Shown here in pieces: positions 53,230-64,000 of a DNA stretch of 64,000 nucleotides. The number at the start of each line of letters is the position of its first letter. Position 1 is the first letter of the stretch. The DNA is taken from NCBI RefSeq assembly GCF_964656455.1, contig NC_135725.1:47933688-47997687 (forward strand), in the 5' to 3' direction. The notes below the pieces were generated by a model. It made no database searches, had not been told where the DNA came from, and saw only the letters and a program-made list of their open reading frames with translations. Made by a program: the position numbers and the translations under genes. The DNA comes from Halichoerus grypus (taxonomy: Eukaryota > Chordata > Mammalia > Carnivora > Phocidae).

Positions 53230-54950
53230 TTCCTCAATAGTCTTAGGATGAATAGGAGGTAATTTTGTTTGAGTCTTTGAATGTCTGAAGAAGTCCTTAT
53301 TTTTGCCTTCTACATGATTGAATAGATATGGAATTACAGGTTAGAAATAATTTCCTTCAAATATTTGAAGGCAATATCTTCATATTTTCAGTGTAATTGA
53401 AAAATCCCCAAGCAATTTTGTTCATAATCTTTTATATGTGATTTCTTTTTCCCCTCTCTGGAAGCTTGTAGAATCTTCTTTAGTCCCCAGTGTTCTGAAG
53501 ATTCAAATGAAGTGACTTGATGAAGCTTTGTTGTTTGGTTCTGATCTCTATGTTAAAAATTTCCACAGATGTTTGGTAATCTTTGGAAGGCTTTAAATTT
53601 TTCAGTTGTCTTTTAAATAAATTAAAAGAAGAAAAAAGACAGTCTTCCTATTTACTCCTATTTACCATTTCGATTGCTCTTCATTCTTTCCTGTAACTAC
53701 TGAGCTTTTATCTGATGTCATTTTCTTCAATCTGAAAAACTTCTTTTAGTGCAGACCGGCTGGCTGGTAGTAAATTTTCTAGTTTCCATTCATCTCAAAA
53801 AGTCCATTTTATCTTCCTTTTCAAAGGGTATTTTCACTGGATATATAATGCTGGTTTGATAGATTTTTGTTTACTTCCATATGCTCCATTTTGTTTTGTG
53901 TCCATTGTGAGTGATGAGAAGTCAGGCATGAGTTGTATCCTTGTGTAATATGTTCTTTCCCCTCTAGTTGCAATCAAGATTTTCCCTTTATCTTTGGTTT
54001 TCACTAGTTCGATTTTTGATGTACTTAGGCCTAGTTTTCTTTATATTTTTCCTGCTTAAGATTCACCAAGACTCTTGGATATGTCAGTTAATATTTTATT
54101 TTATTTTATTTTATTTTTATTTTTTTTATTATTATGTTATGTTCATCACCATACATTACATCATTAGTTTTTGATGTAGTGTTCCATGATTCATTGTTTG
54201 CGTATAACACCCAGTGCTCCATGCAGAACGTGTGTCAGTTAATATTTTAAACAAATTTGCAATTTTAAGCCATTATTTCTTCAAATATTTTCTCCTGCAT
54301 TTTCTTGTTCCTCTCCATGTAGGGCTCCGATTGTATGCATGTGGACCTCTTGATATTATTGGTCCATAGTCATAAAGGCTCTGAAAAATGAAGGCTTATT
54401 TTTTTCAATATTTTTCCTTTTAGCAAGTCAGTCTTAAAGTTCACCCCCACCACCCTCCTCCCACTTTCCCCCTGAAATCTTCAGTCTCCAGTTTTTAAGT
54501 TCATTGAGGAGTTTTCCACTTCAGATATTATATGCTAGAATTCTAGAATTTCCATTTTGTTCTTTTTTTATAGCTTTCATTTTTCTGTTGATATTCCATA
54601 TCTGTTCACTCTTGAGGACCATAATTTCTCTTAAGTCTTTGAACATATTTATGATACCTGCTTTAAAGTCTTTTTTGCTAATTATGGTGTCTGCATCATT
54701 TCAGAGTTTGCTTTGTCTTGACTATTTTGTCTCTTGACTACGGTCGCATTTTCCTTTTCTTCTAGTGATTTTATATATAAGGCATTGCACCTAATTTGTT
54801 GTAGAGATTTTGGGTCTTTTACCTTTGTCTGAAGAATGCTGATTATTTTGCATGGGGGCATGGTCAATCAACTGAAATCTCTGCTCAGTTTCTAATGGTT
54901 GCTCTCTGCTGGGCTATTTGGAGCCTCCTCCATGGATGCACGGTTCAGTA
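53230..54950 (-). mobile_element. Old L1M LINE, antisense, split by a young L1
   Basis: TTGAATGTCTGAAGAAGTCC, CATTCATCTCAAAAAGTCCA, GGGTATTTTCACTGGATATA, GTGAGTGATGAGAAGTCAGG, CAAGATTTTCCCTTTATCTT, AAGCCATTATTTCTTCAAAT and GACCTCTTGATATTATTGGT follow, in order, a block common in old L1M copies. The plus strand is T-rich, as expected for an antisense L1. No reading frame survives. Confidence 0.75.
54099..54232 (-). mobile_element. Young carnivore L1 3' end, antisense, 134 bp
   Basis: The complement of the tail (TTTTATTTTATTTTTATT) is followed by ATGTTATGTTCATCACCATA, CATTACATCATTAGTTTTTG, GTGTTCCATGATTCATTGTT and TAACACCCAGTGCTCCATGC, the 3' terminus of lineage-specific carnivore L1. An exact 17-bp TSD, TGTCAGTTAATATTTTA, flanks it (54082-54098 and 54233-54249). 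It is extremely 5'-truncated. Confidence 0.96.
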
Positions 54951-54954
54951 ACTA

Positions 54955-55315
54955 GTCAAGGATTTGAAGGGAGTTTATATTGGAGATCTGGGGGCTTTCT
55001 TCTCTGTTGTTCCCTCCTTTCAGTCACTTTGGCATCCCTGATGAATCCCTGATTCATTCTCTGACTCCTTCCGTCAGAAAGACAATTGCTCTCTTTATGA
55101 ATTTTAGCCACCCTGAACCACATGGATTGAGAAATGCCCTCAGAAGAAAAGCTTTTTAAAAGTAAGTCTCACCCAATGCAATTGCCTTCTGTGAAGGGTT
55201 GAATCACCTCTATCTTGGACTCCTTTTGGTTGTTCTGAAGTAACTTCAAATAATTGCTTTTTCTACTGGTTTGGAGTTTATAATTGTTATCTGTGGGAGG
55301 GTTAGTCTAATACAG
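54955..55315. other. Unique sequence
   Basis: Nothing recognised. Confidence 0.35.
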
Positions 55316-55397
55316 GTACTTGACCATTTCTAAAACTAGACTCTTCTATTATATAGCTCTTACTCTGTCATGTATCTCTTTAAAGAACTTCAGTGGT

Positions 55398-55602
55398 GGG
55401 GCACCTGGGTGGCTCAGTTGGTTAGGCGTCTGCCTTCAGCTCAGGTCATGATCCCAGGGTTCTGGGATTGAGTCCCCCCATTGTGGGCTCCTTGCTCCGC
55501 GGGGAGTCTGCTTCTCCCTCTCCCTCTGCCCCTCCCCTGGCTTGTGCTCTCTCTTGCTCACTCTCTCTCAAAAAGATAAATAAAATCTTTAAACAAAAAC
55601 AA
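55398..55602 (+). mobile_element. SINEC, sense, inside L2
   Basis: GGGGCACCTGGGTGGCTCAG, GGTTAGGCGTCTGCCTTCAG and TCTGGGATTGAGTCCCCCC, with an AAATAAA-type tail. The 12-bp TSD AACTTCAGTGGT is exact (55386-55397 and 55603-55614). Confidence 0.97.
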
Positions 55603-55703
55603 AACTTCAGTGGTTATTCCTTGTCTATAGATTAAAAACTGATTCTTTAGACTGAATACACTCCATTTTTTTTTTTGTCGGTGTGTTAAAAAATTTTCCC
55701 CAT

Positions 55704-55902
55704 GGGGCGCCTGGTGGCTCAGTCAGTTAAGCGTCTGCCTTTGGCTCAGGTCATGATCCCAGGGTCCTAGGATTGAGTCCCGCATTGGGCTCCCTGCTCA
55801 GCAGGAAGCCTGCTTCTCCCTCTCCCACTCCCCCTGCTTGTGTTCCCTCTCTCACTGTGTCTCTCTCTCTGTCAAATAAATAAATAAAATCTTCTAAAAA
55901 GC
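55704..55902 (+). mobile_element. SINEC, sense, young type, inside L2
   Basis: GGGGCGCCTGGTGGCTCAGT, TAGGATTGAGTCCCGCATTG, TGTGTTCCCTCTCTCACTG and AAATAAATAAATAAAATCTT. The TSD lies around ATTTTCCCCAT / ATTTTTCCCCA. It is only 102 bp after the previous SINEC and in the same direction. Confidence 0.96.
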
Positions 55903-56169
55903 ATTTTTCCCCACAACAGACCCTATATTCCAGCCAAACTGAACTGTTCTCCAAACATTCTATTTCGCTATGCTCTTTGTTCACATAATTCTTTAGAATA
56001 ACATTTCTCGTAAATTTGCATGCCCCAATCCTGACTGTTCTTCAAGGTCTAACACAAATGTCAACTCCTCCATGAAAGCTATCCTAATCTACCCAGTGTG
56101 AAGTGACTTCATTCTCTACTAAATGCCTCTTTATAATTATTTCATTCATTTAATAAGCCACTCAGGTGG

Positions 56170-56480
56170 CAGAGTGATATGAGTCGAGTGATTGAAAGAA
56201 GAGTAAGACGTAGTCCCCACCCAAGAAATCTCTGCTCCCATAATGGTAGAGAAAGCAAAGTCAACAGGAAGGCGGTAAATGCTGCAGGCAGAAGTTGCTG
56301 TGGGAAGCTCTAAAGAGGAACTCAGGCTAGGGTATCAGGGACAACCTCTTGAGTCAAGTATTCCTAGATCAGAGTCTTGAACAATGAATTATCTGGATTA
56401 GATACACAGACCAGGAGAGGAGAAACATTCCTGAAAGAGAAAACTACAAATTTGAAGGCACAGAAGTATGAATTCCCATT
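56170..56480 (-). mobile_element. L2 LINE fragment, antisense
   Basis: AGTCCCCACCCAAGAAATCT, GAGTCTTGAACAATGAATTA, ACATTCCTGAAAGAGAAAAC and TTTGAAGGCACAGAAGTATG resemble the complement of L2 upstream of its 3' end. It meets the sense L2 nearly head to head. Confidence 0.55.
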
Positions 56481-56484
56481 AGCA

Positions 56485-58405
56485 CTGAGCATTCTGTCCT
56501 TAGCGGATCTGACCTCATAGTAGATGGTAGGAGATGTGACCATGTATCCATAGTTCCTGCCCCTCCCAAGCATCTGCCAGGTGACTCTCCACTCCTGGCT
56601 TCTGCAGGGTCAAGCCCTCCCCTGAGGTCCAGCTCTCTCAATCAACCTAAGTTTGCACAGTATAAGTAGATGCGGGAATCATCTACACAGGATCTTTTTC
56701 ATTCTAATTAGTTGGCTGTGTGTCTTGTTATGACCTGCGTGTGGGCAAAGACAATGCTAAATGCTTTTAGTTCTTATAACCTAAAAGAGAGCTTCAGTAC
56801 TATATAATCCCTCATTTAATTTTATTGAATGAAGCAGGAAATTCTTCATGAACTTTGCACCAGCTTTATTAAAGTTATAATGATGAGCTAGTTCACTCAA
56901 CACATGCTCTGGATTGTGAAACTGAAGGAGAAATTTTAAAACTTGGAATAAATTCAAAAAAATTACACATAACATTTACAAGGATGTTGAATGTGTATGG
57001 AAGACGGGCGAGAGCAAAGAAAATAAAAAATAGGTTGCTTTAGTGCAGTAAAGTTACTGGCTAATTTTCATTTCCTTTGCTTTTTGTAAATATCATTTTG
57101 AAAGGATATGTGAAATGAATGTAAGGTCGAAGGAAGAAAACTTGGCAGAAAATGATAGGTGAGGAACAGCAATGATTTAAGAGCTGTGACAAAGAGCGTT
57201 AGAAATCAAGGGGCTTCTGGCTTGCGGGATTTGAGAAGAGCCTCATGCGAGAAGGCTGATCTATGAAGGGTGATGACCATCTCCATCAGGGACCAGACAG
57301 GAGGCAACAGGCTTAAATTTCAGAATGAGGGATTTAGATAAGAGAGAAGGAAAAATTTTCAGACAGTGCAATTTGATAGACACAGGAATGTGTAGTTGGG
57401 GAAGCTTGTGGAATTTCCTTCTCTAGAGGTCTTTTAAAAATAGAACAGTGTTTCATCTGCCTGAAGGATGGACTCTGTTTGACCTTTCAAAGTGTCCATT
57501 GAGCCCGGAAGGTGCACCATACCTCAGAGAAGAAAGCAAACCTGAATCATCCTGGGTGGCTTGATTAATGAGAATAGGGTGCATAAATTTCATATTTGAT
57601 TTGATTTACATTAAGTCACATATGTAAATATGGCTGTTATAGTTCTTCTTTCTTTTCCTTTTGGTTGAATGTTTTCATTTTTAAGGCTTGGAGATTAGGG
57701 TTTAAGTAAAAATATTATAGAGAAAGGAGGAAGAATGCTCATCTTACTGTAGGGCATATTTTTTTATAGGAACATAGGCAAGAAGAAAAGGATATTTTGG
57801 ACATCTTTGATTTTGCTTTCACTTCCTATTCTAAATAAAAAAAACACTGCCTTTTCTGTTGGACTTGATATTTTGAGGGTAAAATTTTAAAAAATTAACT
57901 TAGTCTAAATGTTTCTATGGTGTTTTTGGTATCTCAAACTGGGAGAGGTCCTCTGTATATTTAATTTCCTCTCAGGAAGTTTACCTTCAGAAGTCCAAGT
58001 GTGAGGTCAAGCTTTGGGTTGCCGGAAATGGTAATGTCCTTTACTGTCTGAGCACCCAGACAACACTTAATAAAACATCCTCCTTTGTGGACATTGGTAA
58101 GGATTAAGGTGCTTTAACCATTTCCTCTCATTTTATAATTGGTGAATTCTGTATTCAGTCTTCTAAAACTCAGAAATGAAATTATATGTAAGTAAGAGCT
58201 ATATTCTCTGGATTCAGCTATAACTACAGTTTTCCAGTTATAGGTGATATCTATCTTTTTTCCTTTCTAAAAACCAAAATGTTGTAAAGGCCAAAAGGGA
58301 TGTAAGCTTTAGAACTCATTATTTACCTCAAGCAACAATGCCAGGGTGTTCTAAACTTGATTTCTAAACTGTTTCAGTTGACATGAGGACTTTCACAGGA
58401 TAAAG
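56485..58405. other. Long unique stretch, nothing named
   Basis: About 1.9 kb with no repeat family, RNA gene or convincing frame. AT-rich in its later half. Confidence 0.4.
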
Positions 58406-58409
58406 CAGT

Positions 58410-58640
58410 GAGTCATAATACCTCATATTCATATAGCTCTTGTCAAAATGCTTACTCATCTAATATCTAATTTGATCTTAACAAGAGCCTCATCAGTGTC
58501 ATGATCTTACAGGTGAGAAAATGGGATCTCAGTAAGGAGATGTGACTTGCCCAAGATCACAACACTAGAAAACGCAGGGTTGGAACACTCCTGATTTCAA
58601 AGCCTGTGTCTTTTTCACTGCATCATGCTATGCTGTCTAT
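58410..58640 (-). mobile_element. MIR SINE, antisense
   Basis: CATATTCATATAGCTCTTGT, CTTACAGGTGAGAAAATGGG, CTTGCCCAAGATCACAACAC and CAGGGTTGGAACACTCCTGA run through the MIR complement. Confidence 0.85.
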
Positions 58641-58644
58641 GAGA

Positions 58645-59495
58645 ATCTGTGATTTCCTGGTTTGTTTGTTTGTTTTTCCGCTATTGATGAGATCTTTGTC
58701 TCTGATTCATTCTGAGCCAACATCATATTAGAGACCATGACACTCATGTTACTGTCACCAAATAGAAAGTTGCGCTAGCATTCTCATGGAGTGAAACACC
58801 AAAGGTTTTAAAAAATCCTACCATTCCACATAGGTCATGCAAATTTCTGATAGGGCAGTCCATATGGAGATTACAACTTACTCTAATTCATGCTAGCTTT
58901 TGGTTATTAAGCAACATTTTGTTTTTATGACAAAACTTACTTTAATTCTTGTATCCATCTCTGACAGAAATTAAATATTAACAACTCCCATAATCCCTGG
59001 CTGTCTGTCCTGGGTATCTTTGGGGGTACAGTGGCTTTATTTCCTTTCCTAACAGTTCGGAAGTTTGTTTAATACTGACTCAGAGGAAGCATTCTAGCTG
59101 AGTCCTCACATGGTCTTGTTTACAGCTCCGGAGTGCACATAATAGATAAGCTACCGATTTCCACAAGAACCCCCACATTTCCTGGGTGTGTGGGTGTGTG
59201 TGCTTGTGCTTGTGAATTACGGTTGTGCAATCCGCCTGCTAGCTGCATCAGGTTGCAAAGCCATTTCTGACCTCTGAAATATTTCTCTCCCAAGCCTAAT
59301 TTAATCAACCAAAAACCATTGTGTTCCATGAGAGCCGTGCTGGTAACTAATAATTAACACTGAAAAGCCCATGAGTTTATAACAAGATCAAACTTGATAT
59401 TGAGGCAGGGAGTAGGGCAAATTTGCCTGAGGAAGTATTGTGAAATAAAGCTGCAAATGGCCATGATGAACGCTGTTCCATCCGTAGGATTTCTC
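58645..59495. other. Unique sequence
   Basis: Nothing recognised. A short TTTG repeat lies near 58661-58675 and a GT run near 59185-59200. Confidence 0.4.
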
Positions 59496-59499
59496 TCCT

Positions 59500-59700
59500 T
59501 GATTGTAATTATAACTATCACTTACAGAGAGCCCAGTTAGGTCAGTATCATCTTATTTGATTCTAACTGTAGCTCTGAAAGATAAATATGGCTGAAGTAC
59601 TTTTATAGAAGAAAGGTGACCAGGGTGCTTGTGTTACGCTGATGGTAAGTGATAGAATGATGAAGGGGGCCGGGGCTGTTGGACTCCAATGACCAACTAG
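59500..59700 (-). mobile_element. MIR-like remnant, antisense
   Basis: AACTATCACTTACAGAGAGC, TTGATTCTAACTGTAGCTCT and AGAAAGGTGACCAGGGTGC suggest a decayed MIR complement. Confidence 0.45.
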
Positions 59701-59704
59701 GTTC

Positions 59705-60045
59705 CAAAAATCTCTCTTTGGTTCCTTTTTTGATGACTTTGCATGAAACTTAATTGTAGGTTACATAAGGTATAGAATTTACTAGAAGAACGGTCTCTAG
59801 TAAGGGGATTCAGCCTACAGAGGTTTGGAAGATGATGGTGGCAGGCTGAGAATAGCTCCGTTAAACTCTTGAATATTTCAGGGAAGGTGATCTGAGGCAG
59901 AAACGTTACAGAGACCTCAGATCATTCTTTCCTGGAGATGGCGAATGGGTACACGACTGTGCATGTAATCTACCTTGGGTAGAGCGCTGAAATTATTAAA
60001 TCCATCATGAACAAGTATTGGACACTAAAAATGCAGAAGCAGATT
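59705..60045. other. Unique sequence
   Basis: Nothing recognised. Confidence 0.4.
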
Positions 60046-60061
60046 TTTTTGAATCAATTTT

Positions 60062-60219
60062 TATTTTTTATTAAAAATTTTTAAAAGTTATTTATTTATT
60101 ATTATTATTATTTTGAGAGAGAGAGCCCAACATGGGGCTGGATCTCAGGTACACGAGATCATGACCTGAGCAGAAAGCAAGAGTCAGATGCCTAACCAAT
60201 TGAGCCACCCAGGCGCCCC
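60062..60219 (-). mobile_element. SINEC, antisense, with a shortened middle
   Basis: A tail of TTATT and (TTA)n, GAGAGAGAGAGCCCAACATG, GGGCTGGATCTCAGGTACAC, GAGATCATGACCTGAGCAG and GAGCCACCCAGGCGCCCC. Most of the CT-rich middle is absent. The TSD is TTGAATCAATTTT / TTGAACCAACTTTT. Confidence 0.93.
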
Positions 60220-60234
60220 TTGAACCAACTTTTT

Positions 60235-60985
60235 GCATCAAAACTAAGCAACCTGTATTATCTCGATTGTGCTTACCAAATTTAGGCATTCTTTGTAACT
60301 TTCATTTTTAAAAGCCATCACAATTCTTTCCCTTTGTTTTCTCTTTCCGGCTGCTGGTGCTACTGAATTTAAGGCATGCCATGTCCCACTTTTGCAGTGA
60401 TAGTTTTATTTTTACAAAGTGAATGGAATAGAGTTTGTGGGGATATAGAATGCAGGCACTGAGAAACCTAAATGAATGTGTAAGAATGACCACAAGGCGC
60501 CAAACGTGGGTGTATTTATCTGCTTGTCTCATTACTAAGAGGTTTTAGTTCTAACAAATATCCGGAAGGATTTAGCTTTGGGGAAGTGGGAAAGGAGAAG
60601 GAGTGGAATAAGAGTTTTGAAATTTTAAACAATTTATTTGAGCTTCCAACTGATATACTCCATTGTCTTTACATCAGAAACAAGATTCCTTAAGGGACAG
60701 TTATACCACGAGTGTACGTAGGCATTAGAAAGTTGATCTTACAATTTATTTAGTATATTAACAGGAAGACATTTCATTGCAAGAAAAATTGGAAACTGCA
60801 AAGTTTAAATATTAGTTATTAAAACAGCAATTAAGACTTTTTGTAGCACAGAAATATGTCTGTCTTAGTGGCATATGCTCTGCTCCATTTGCAAGTTAAT
60901 TGTGTTGATGCAATTCTATCTGATGTTCTATTCCTTAAATAGGTCATGTGGTTTCATTGACAGAGGGTAAGTGAAGCTCCTTTTC
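60235..60985. other. Unique sequence
   Basis: Nothing recognised. Confidence 0.4.
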
Positions 60986-60989
60986 ATTT

Positions 60990-61138
60990 TCTTTAAAAAA
61001 TTTTTAAAGTAGGCTCCATACCCGGCATGGAACCCAACATGGGGCATGACGCGGGGCCTGAACTCACGACCCTGAGATCAAGACCTGAGCTGGGATCAAG
61101 TGTCAGATGCTTAACAGACTGAGCCACCCAGGTGGCCC
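60990..61138 (-). mobile_element. SINEC, antisense, old and short
   Basis: TTTTTAAAGTAGGCTCCATA, CATGGAACCCAACATGGGGC, GACCCTGAGATCAAGACCTG and TGAGCCACCCAGGTGGCCC. It is diverged and lacks most of the CT-rich middle, so it is an early copy. Confidence 0.92.
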
Positions 61139-61159
61139 TCTTTTCCCCTTTCTTTCAGA

Positions 61160-61400
61160 AACAACATAGGACAGTGTAGATATTCAGTTCTGGGGTCAGA
61201 CTACTTGGGTTAAATCCAAGCTCTGCCTCTATCAAGTTTTATGACCTTAGGCAAGTTTGTTAACCTCTCTGTGTCTCAGTTTCTTTACTTGTAGAATGGG
61301 GATGATAATAATGTTACTTATCTCATGGGGTTATTATGAAGATTAAAATGAAAGAATTATAGTACACACACATAGTGAGAGAACAATAAACGTAATGCTT
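61160..61400 (+). mobile_element. MIR SINE, sense, near full length
   Basis: GGGGTCAGACTACTTGGGTT, AAATCCAAGCTCTGCCTCTA, TTAACCTCTCTGTGTCTCAG, AATGGGGATGATAATAATG and CATGGGGTTATTATGAAGAT follow MIR throughout. It is one of the best-preserved MIRs here. Confidence 0.94.
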
Positions 61401-61424
61401 TTTGAAATTTTCAGATAGTAATAG

Positions 61425-61705
61425 TCACCTTTTTTTTTGGCATACAGTTCTATGAGTTTTAATACATGCATAGATTATTGTAACTACCCACATACCAACA
61501 CAATAGGATGCAGAATAATTTCAGAAGACTTCCCTTATGCACCTTTCTGTGGTCAGATGCTAGTGCCACCCAGCCCCTGGCTACCACGGATATGTTTTCT
61601 GTCCTTATAGTTTTGCTTTTTTACAGAATGTCATATAAATGGAATCATATTGTATGTAATCTTTTGAGATTAGCATCTTTCACTTAGCATTATGCCCTTG
61701 TGGTA
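61425..61705 (-). mobile_element. Old L1 3' UTR fragment, antisense
   Basis: AGTTCTATGAGTTTTAATAC, CATGCATAGATTATTGTAAC, CCCAGCCCCTGGCTACCACG, ATAAATGGAATCATATTGTA and ATCTTTCACTTAGCATTATG are typical of antisense mid-age L1 3' ends. Confidence 0.85.
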
Positions 61706-61709
61706 CAAC

Positions 61710-62555
61710 CTGATTTATAAAGGAACTCCATCTGAAATTCATCTGACTTCATAGAAAAGGGATTAGATAAGACTTTTTTTAAGGATCATTAAAGAGAAGA
61801 AAACACACAGATTAATATTATCCAAAAGGAGACTTTGGTCTAATATGAGAAAGGAATTTTTCAGAGTTATCAAAATAGCAAATATGGTGCATCTTTAAGA
61901 GGAAATTCTCTCCCTGTAAGAGTGTAGACACAGAAGCTGAAGGGCCATTTGGAAGGCCAGGTGAAGAAAATGCAAGAGTCAAACGTAAATTGACCGAGAG
62001 AAAAGTTGATAATGGTGGTATGTGGTGTTTTGTATGTGGGGGCTTGGAGTGGGACAAGGCATTGGAAGGTCATGAATAATCCCAAATAATCTGTAAATGT
62101 CATCATTTTGGGTGCCGGCTAACTGTTGTTGGGTGCAGGGGGTGCTGGGACCCTTGTCACCTCTGCAGATGAACTGTATACATGGGCAGGTTAGGTAGCA
62201 GCCATCACAGAAGAGGGAGAAGAGGTCAAATCCTGACCTGGACTAGAAAAGAGTGATGGGGTCGGATGGCAAGATTGAAGGAAGGGAAGGAGCTGGACCT
62301 AGGCTGAGCAGACAGAGCCACTACTTTGCACTGCATGCTTGATCCCAGAGGCAACAATTATCACGATATTTTACAAATAGCATGTGTATTCTCCTAATTT
62401 ACACAGATGCACACCCATATATAATTATGTGTATTATGTATGTGAATGTATGTGTTTAACTTGATTCATCTTCATTCTGCAAATCAGTTAATTTGCTCCT
62501 AAAAACCTGAAAGTTCACTATACCAGCTTATGATTTTCTGGCTATGTCCTAGGGT
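61710..62555. other. Unique sequence
   Basis: Nothing recognised. Confidence 0.4.
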
Positions 62556-62559
62556 AATT

Positions 62560-62740
62560 ATGTGGTATTTGATTTAATCCTTGAGTCAAGACTCTGTGGG
62601 AGGAATTATATTTTTCACATTCTAGATGAGGAGGCCGAGGTTCAGAGGGGCGAAGTGACTTACTCAGAGAAACAGAGATAGTAAATACAGATCCAGAGCT
62701 GCTTCTCAGAAATGTCTGTTTATCTTCAGAGTCTGGGTGT
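62560..62740 (-). mobile_element. MIR SINE, antisense
   Basis: CTAGATGAGGAGGCCGAGGT, TCAGAGGGGCGAAGTGACTT and AGATCCAGAGCTGCTTCTCA fit the MIR complement. Confidence 0.75.
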
Positions 62741-62826
62741 TTCTCTTCACTCTGCTTTTACATGTTGATGAGAATGGTTGGATTTTGGTCTTTTTTTCTA
62801 CTTGGAAATCCATGATCCAATTTTAT

Positions 62827-63039
62827 GTTATTTATTTATTTTTTTAAAGATTTATTTATTTGAGAGAGAGAGAGAGCGAACAGGAGGAGGGGCAGAGGGA
62901 GAGGAAGAGAGAGAATCCCAAGCAGACTCCCTGCTGAGCGCAGAGCCCGAAGTGGGGCTTGATCTCATGACCCTGAGATCATGACTTGAGCTGAAACCAA
63001 CAGTTGGTCACCTAGCTGACTGCCCCACCCAGGCGCCCC
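62827..63039 (-). mobile_element. SINEC, antisense, older subtype
   Basis: TTTAAAGATTTATTTATTTG, GAGAGAATCCCAAGCAGACT, GATCTCATGACCCTGAGATC and CCCCACCCAGGCGCCCC. The 10-bp TSD TCCAATTTTA is at 62816-62825 and 63040-63049. Confidence 0.95.
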
Positions 63040-63194
63040 TCCAATTTTAAATACAAGGGAAAACAATCTGACATTTTAAAGTATACTCTGTAATGATACT
63101 TTACGTATTTGTTTTTATTATGGTGATAAAACTTTATAACCAGTTACTCACTGAATTTAGCAAGGATTTCAGGAAAGAAAAGCTAAGCTGTGGA

Positions 63195-63385
63195 AAGGTC
63201 TTGGAATCAGAGGACCTGAGTTAAAACTAGTTCTGTTCATCATAGCTGCCTGGTCTCTCTCAGCTTTGTGTTCTTTGGTGAATTCAAAATGTAATACCAC
63301 GGTTATTGTGTCGTTTAATGGCAACATGGATGGGCAAATGCCTGGCTTTGTTTATCATGTGGTAGGCATTTAGTAGGAATTTGAG
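63195..63385 (+). mobile_element. MIR-like remnant, sense
   Basis: GGAATCAGAGGACCTGAGTT and AAATGCCTGGCTTTGTTTAT resemble the MIR head and its 'gtgcctggcaca' 3' part, while the middle is decayed. Confidence 0.5.
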
Positions 63386-63389
63386 AAAT

Positions 63390-64000
63390 TAGGAAAGATA
63401 ATTAAGAAGCACGTCTAATTTCATGACTTAAGTATGAGAAGAAGGACTATGGCTTTATTTGTTTGGACTGTAGTCAATTTGGGGTTCTGGTTTGTGCTTG
63501 GTGGTTTTATAGTAGGATGTACAGGACTATTTTGTTTACATTCAACTCAATCTTACGCACCTAAATATGAATCTAGATTAACAGGGAATACATTGAATGA
63601 ATTAAAGTATTAGATGGTATATAGATTTTCAGGATAGTTCACACCTATATATATATATATATGGCCTTTATGCCATTCTTCTCTTCTTTTAATCGCTCTC
63701 ATATGAAGACTAGTAAATCCCTCTGGAGATTACATTACTAAAAGTGAAAGAAGCCAAGCAGGGCTGAGAAGTTATTTGAACCTGTTTCATTTTAGCATAC
63801 ATGCTTTTCACTTGAGCTCTTCTCTCTGATCAAAGAGTAATGCAAACGTGAGCCGTCAGGGAATCTGTTCCACTAGGATTCAACCTTCCTATCACTTATG
63901 GCTTTGGTTGCCCTAAGGCTGCATTCTTCCATTTTGAGTCTGGCCGAAATTCAGTTCTACTCATCAAGTTTATTTATTGAAAGTTTGCTCTCCTCATGTC
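63390..64000. other. Unique sequence to the window end
   Basis: Nothing recognised except a short (TA)n at 63646-63662. Confidence 0.4.
63646..63662. repeat. Short (TA)n repeat
   Basis: About eight TA units. Confidence 0.92.

Larger units (their letters stand above)
55320..56150 (+). mobile_element. L2 LINE 3' part, sense, split by two SINECs
   Basis: AAAGAACTTCAGTGG before the first SINE and ATTAAAAACTGATTCTTTAG after it fit 'aaaccctccagtggctcccattg...'. Past the second SINE, ATTCCAGCCAAACTGAACTG, TCCAAACATTCTATTTCGCT and AACACAAATGTCAACTCCTC continue L2 in order. Confidence 0.82.

Noticed and set aside
1..64000. CRISPR arrays, operons, prophage or other microbial systems
   Set aside because: The sequence is carnivore nuclear DNA throughout. 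The tandem repeats present are microsatellites or short duplications without repeat-spacer structure.

Overview
This window is nuclear DNA of a mammal, most likely a caniform carnivore, and looks intergenic or deep-intronic. The clearest evidence is about 25 copies of the carnivore tRNA-Lys-derived SINE (SINEC/Can-SINE), roughly one per 2.6 kb. Each has a tRNA-like head, a CT-rich middle and an AATAAA-rich tail, and most have visible target-site duplications (TSDs). The youngest copies carry a tail ending in TGTGTTCCCTCTC..CTGTGTCTC..AAATAAATAAATAAAATCTT. They lack the diagnostic changes I remember for dog, mustelid and bear SINEs, so a pinniped (seal, sea lion or walrus) is my best inference; this rests on memory of subfamily consensus sequences, not on a search.

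I find no protein-coding gene that I can support. The longest open frames are about 100-140 codons. Many of them read through SINEs, microsatellites, L2, MIR or L1 remnants, or a palindrome. There is no CpG island, no recognisable exon series, no tRNA, snRNA or rRNA gene, no CRISPR array and no processed pseudogene that I recognise.

The DNA is layered transposon sediment. The oldest layer is MIR and L2 (pan-mammalian), with old L1M fragments, MLT1 LTRs (16.6-17.2 kb and 45.3-45.8 kb), MER5-like and other hAT remnants. Into these, carnivore L1 3' ends (36.9-37.3 kb and 54.1-54.2 kb) and many SINECs were inserted. Clear nests are: L2 > MER5-like > SINE at 0.46-1.18 kb; L1 > SINE at 13.7-14.8 kb; MLT1 > SINE at 16.6-17.2 kb; MIR > SINE at 20.8-21.3 kb; old L1M > young L1 at 53.2-55.0 kb; and L2 with two SINEs at 55.3-56.2 kb. 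Between them lie unique stretches with nothing I can name, the longest at about 10.8-12.1, 22-24.4, 34-36.8, 42.3-44.2, 47.3-48.4 and 56.6-58.4 kb.

The most unusual structure is a compound perfect palindrome at 2951-3060, built from the 5' part of a MIR. It has one 20-bp inverted repeat, then a 33-bp inverted repeat with a 1-nt centre, and looks like a multi-step replication template switch. Second is an L1 3' end at about 36.9-37.3 kb flanked by 66-76 bp direct repeats, far longer than usual TSDs. No undescribed gene system is visible.
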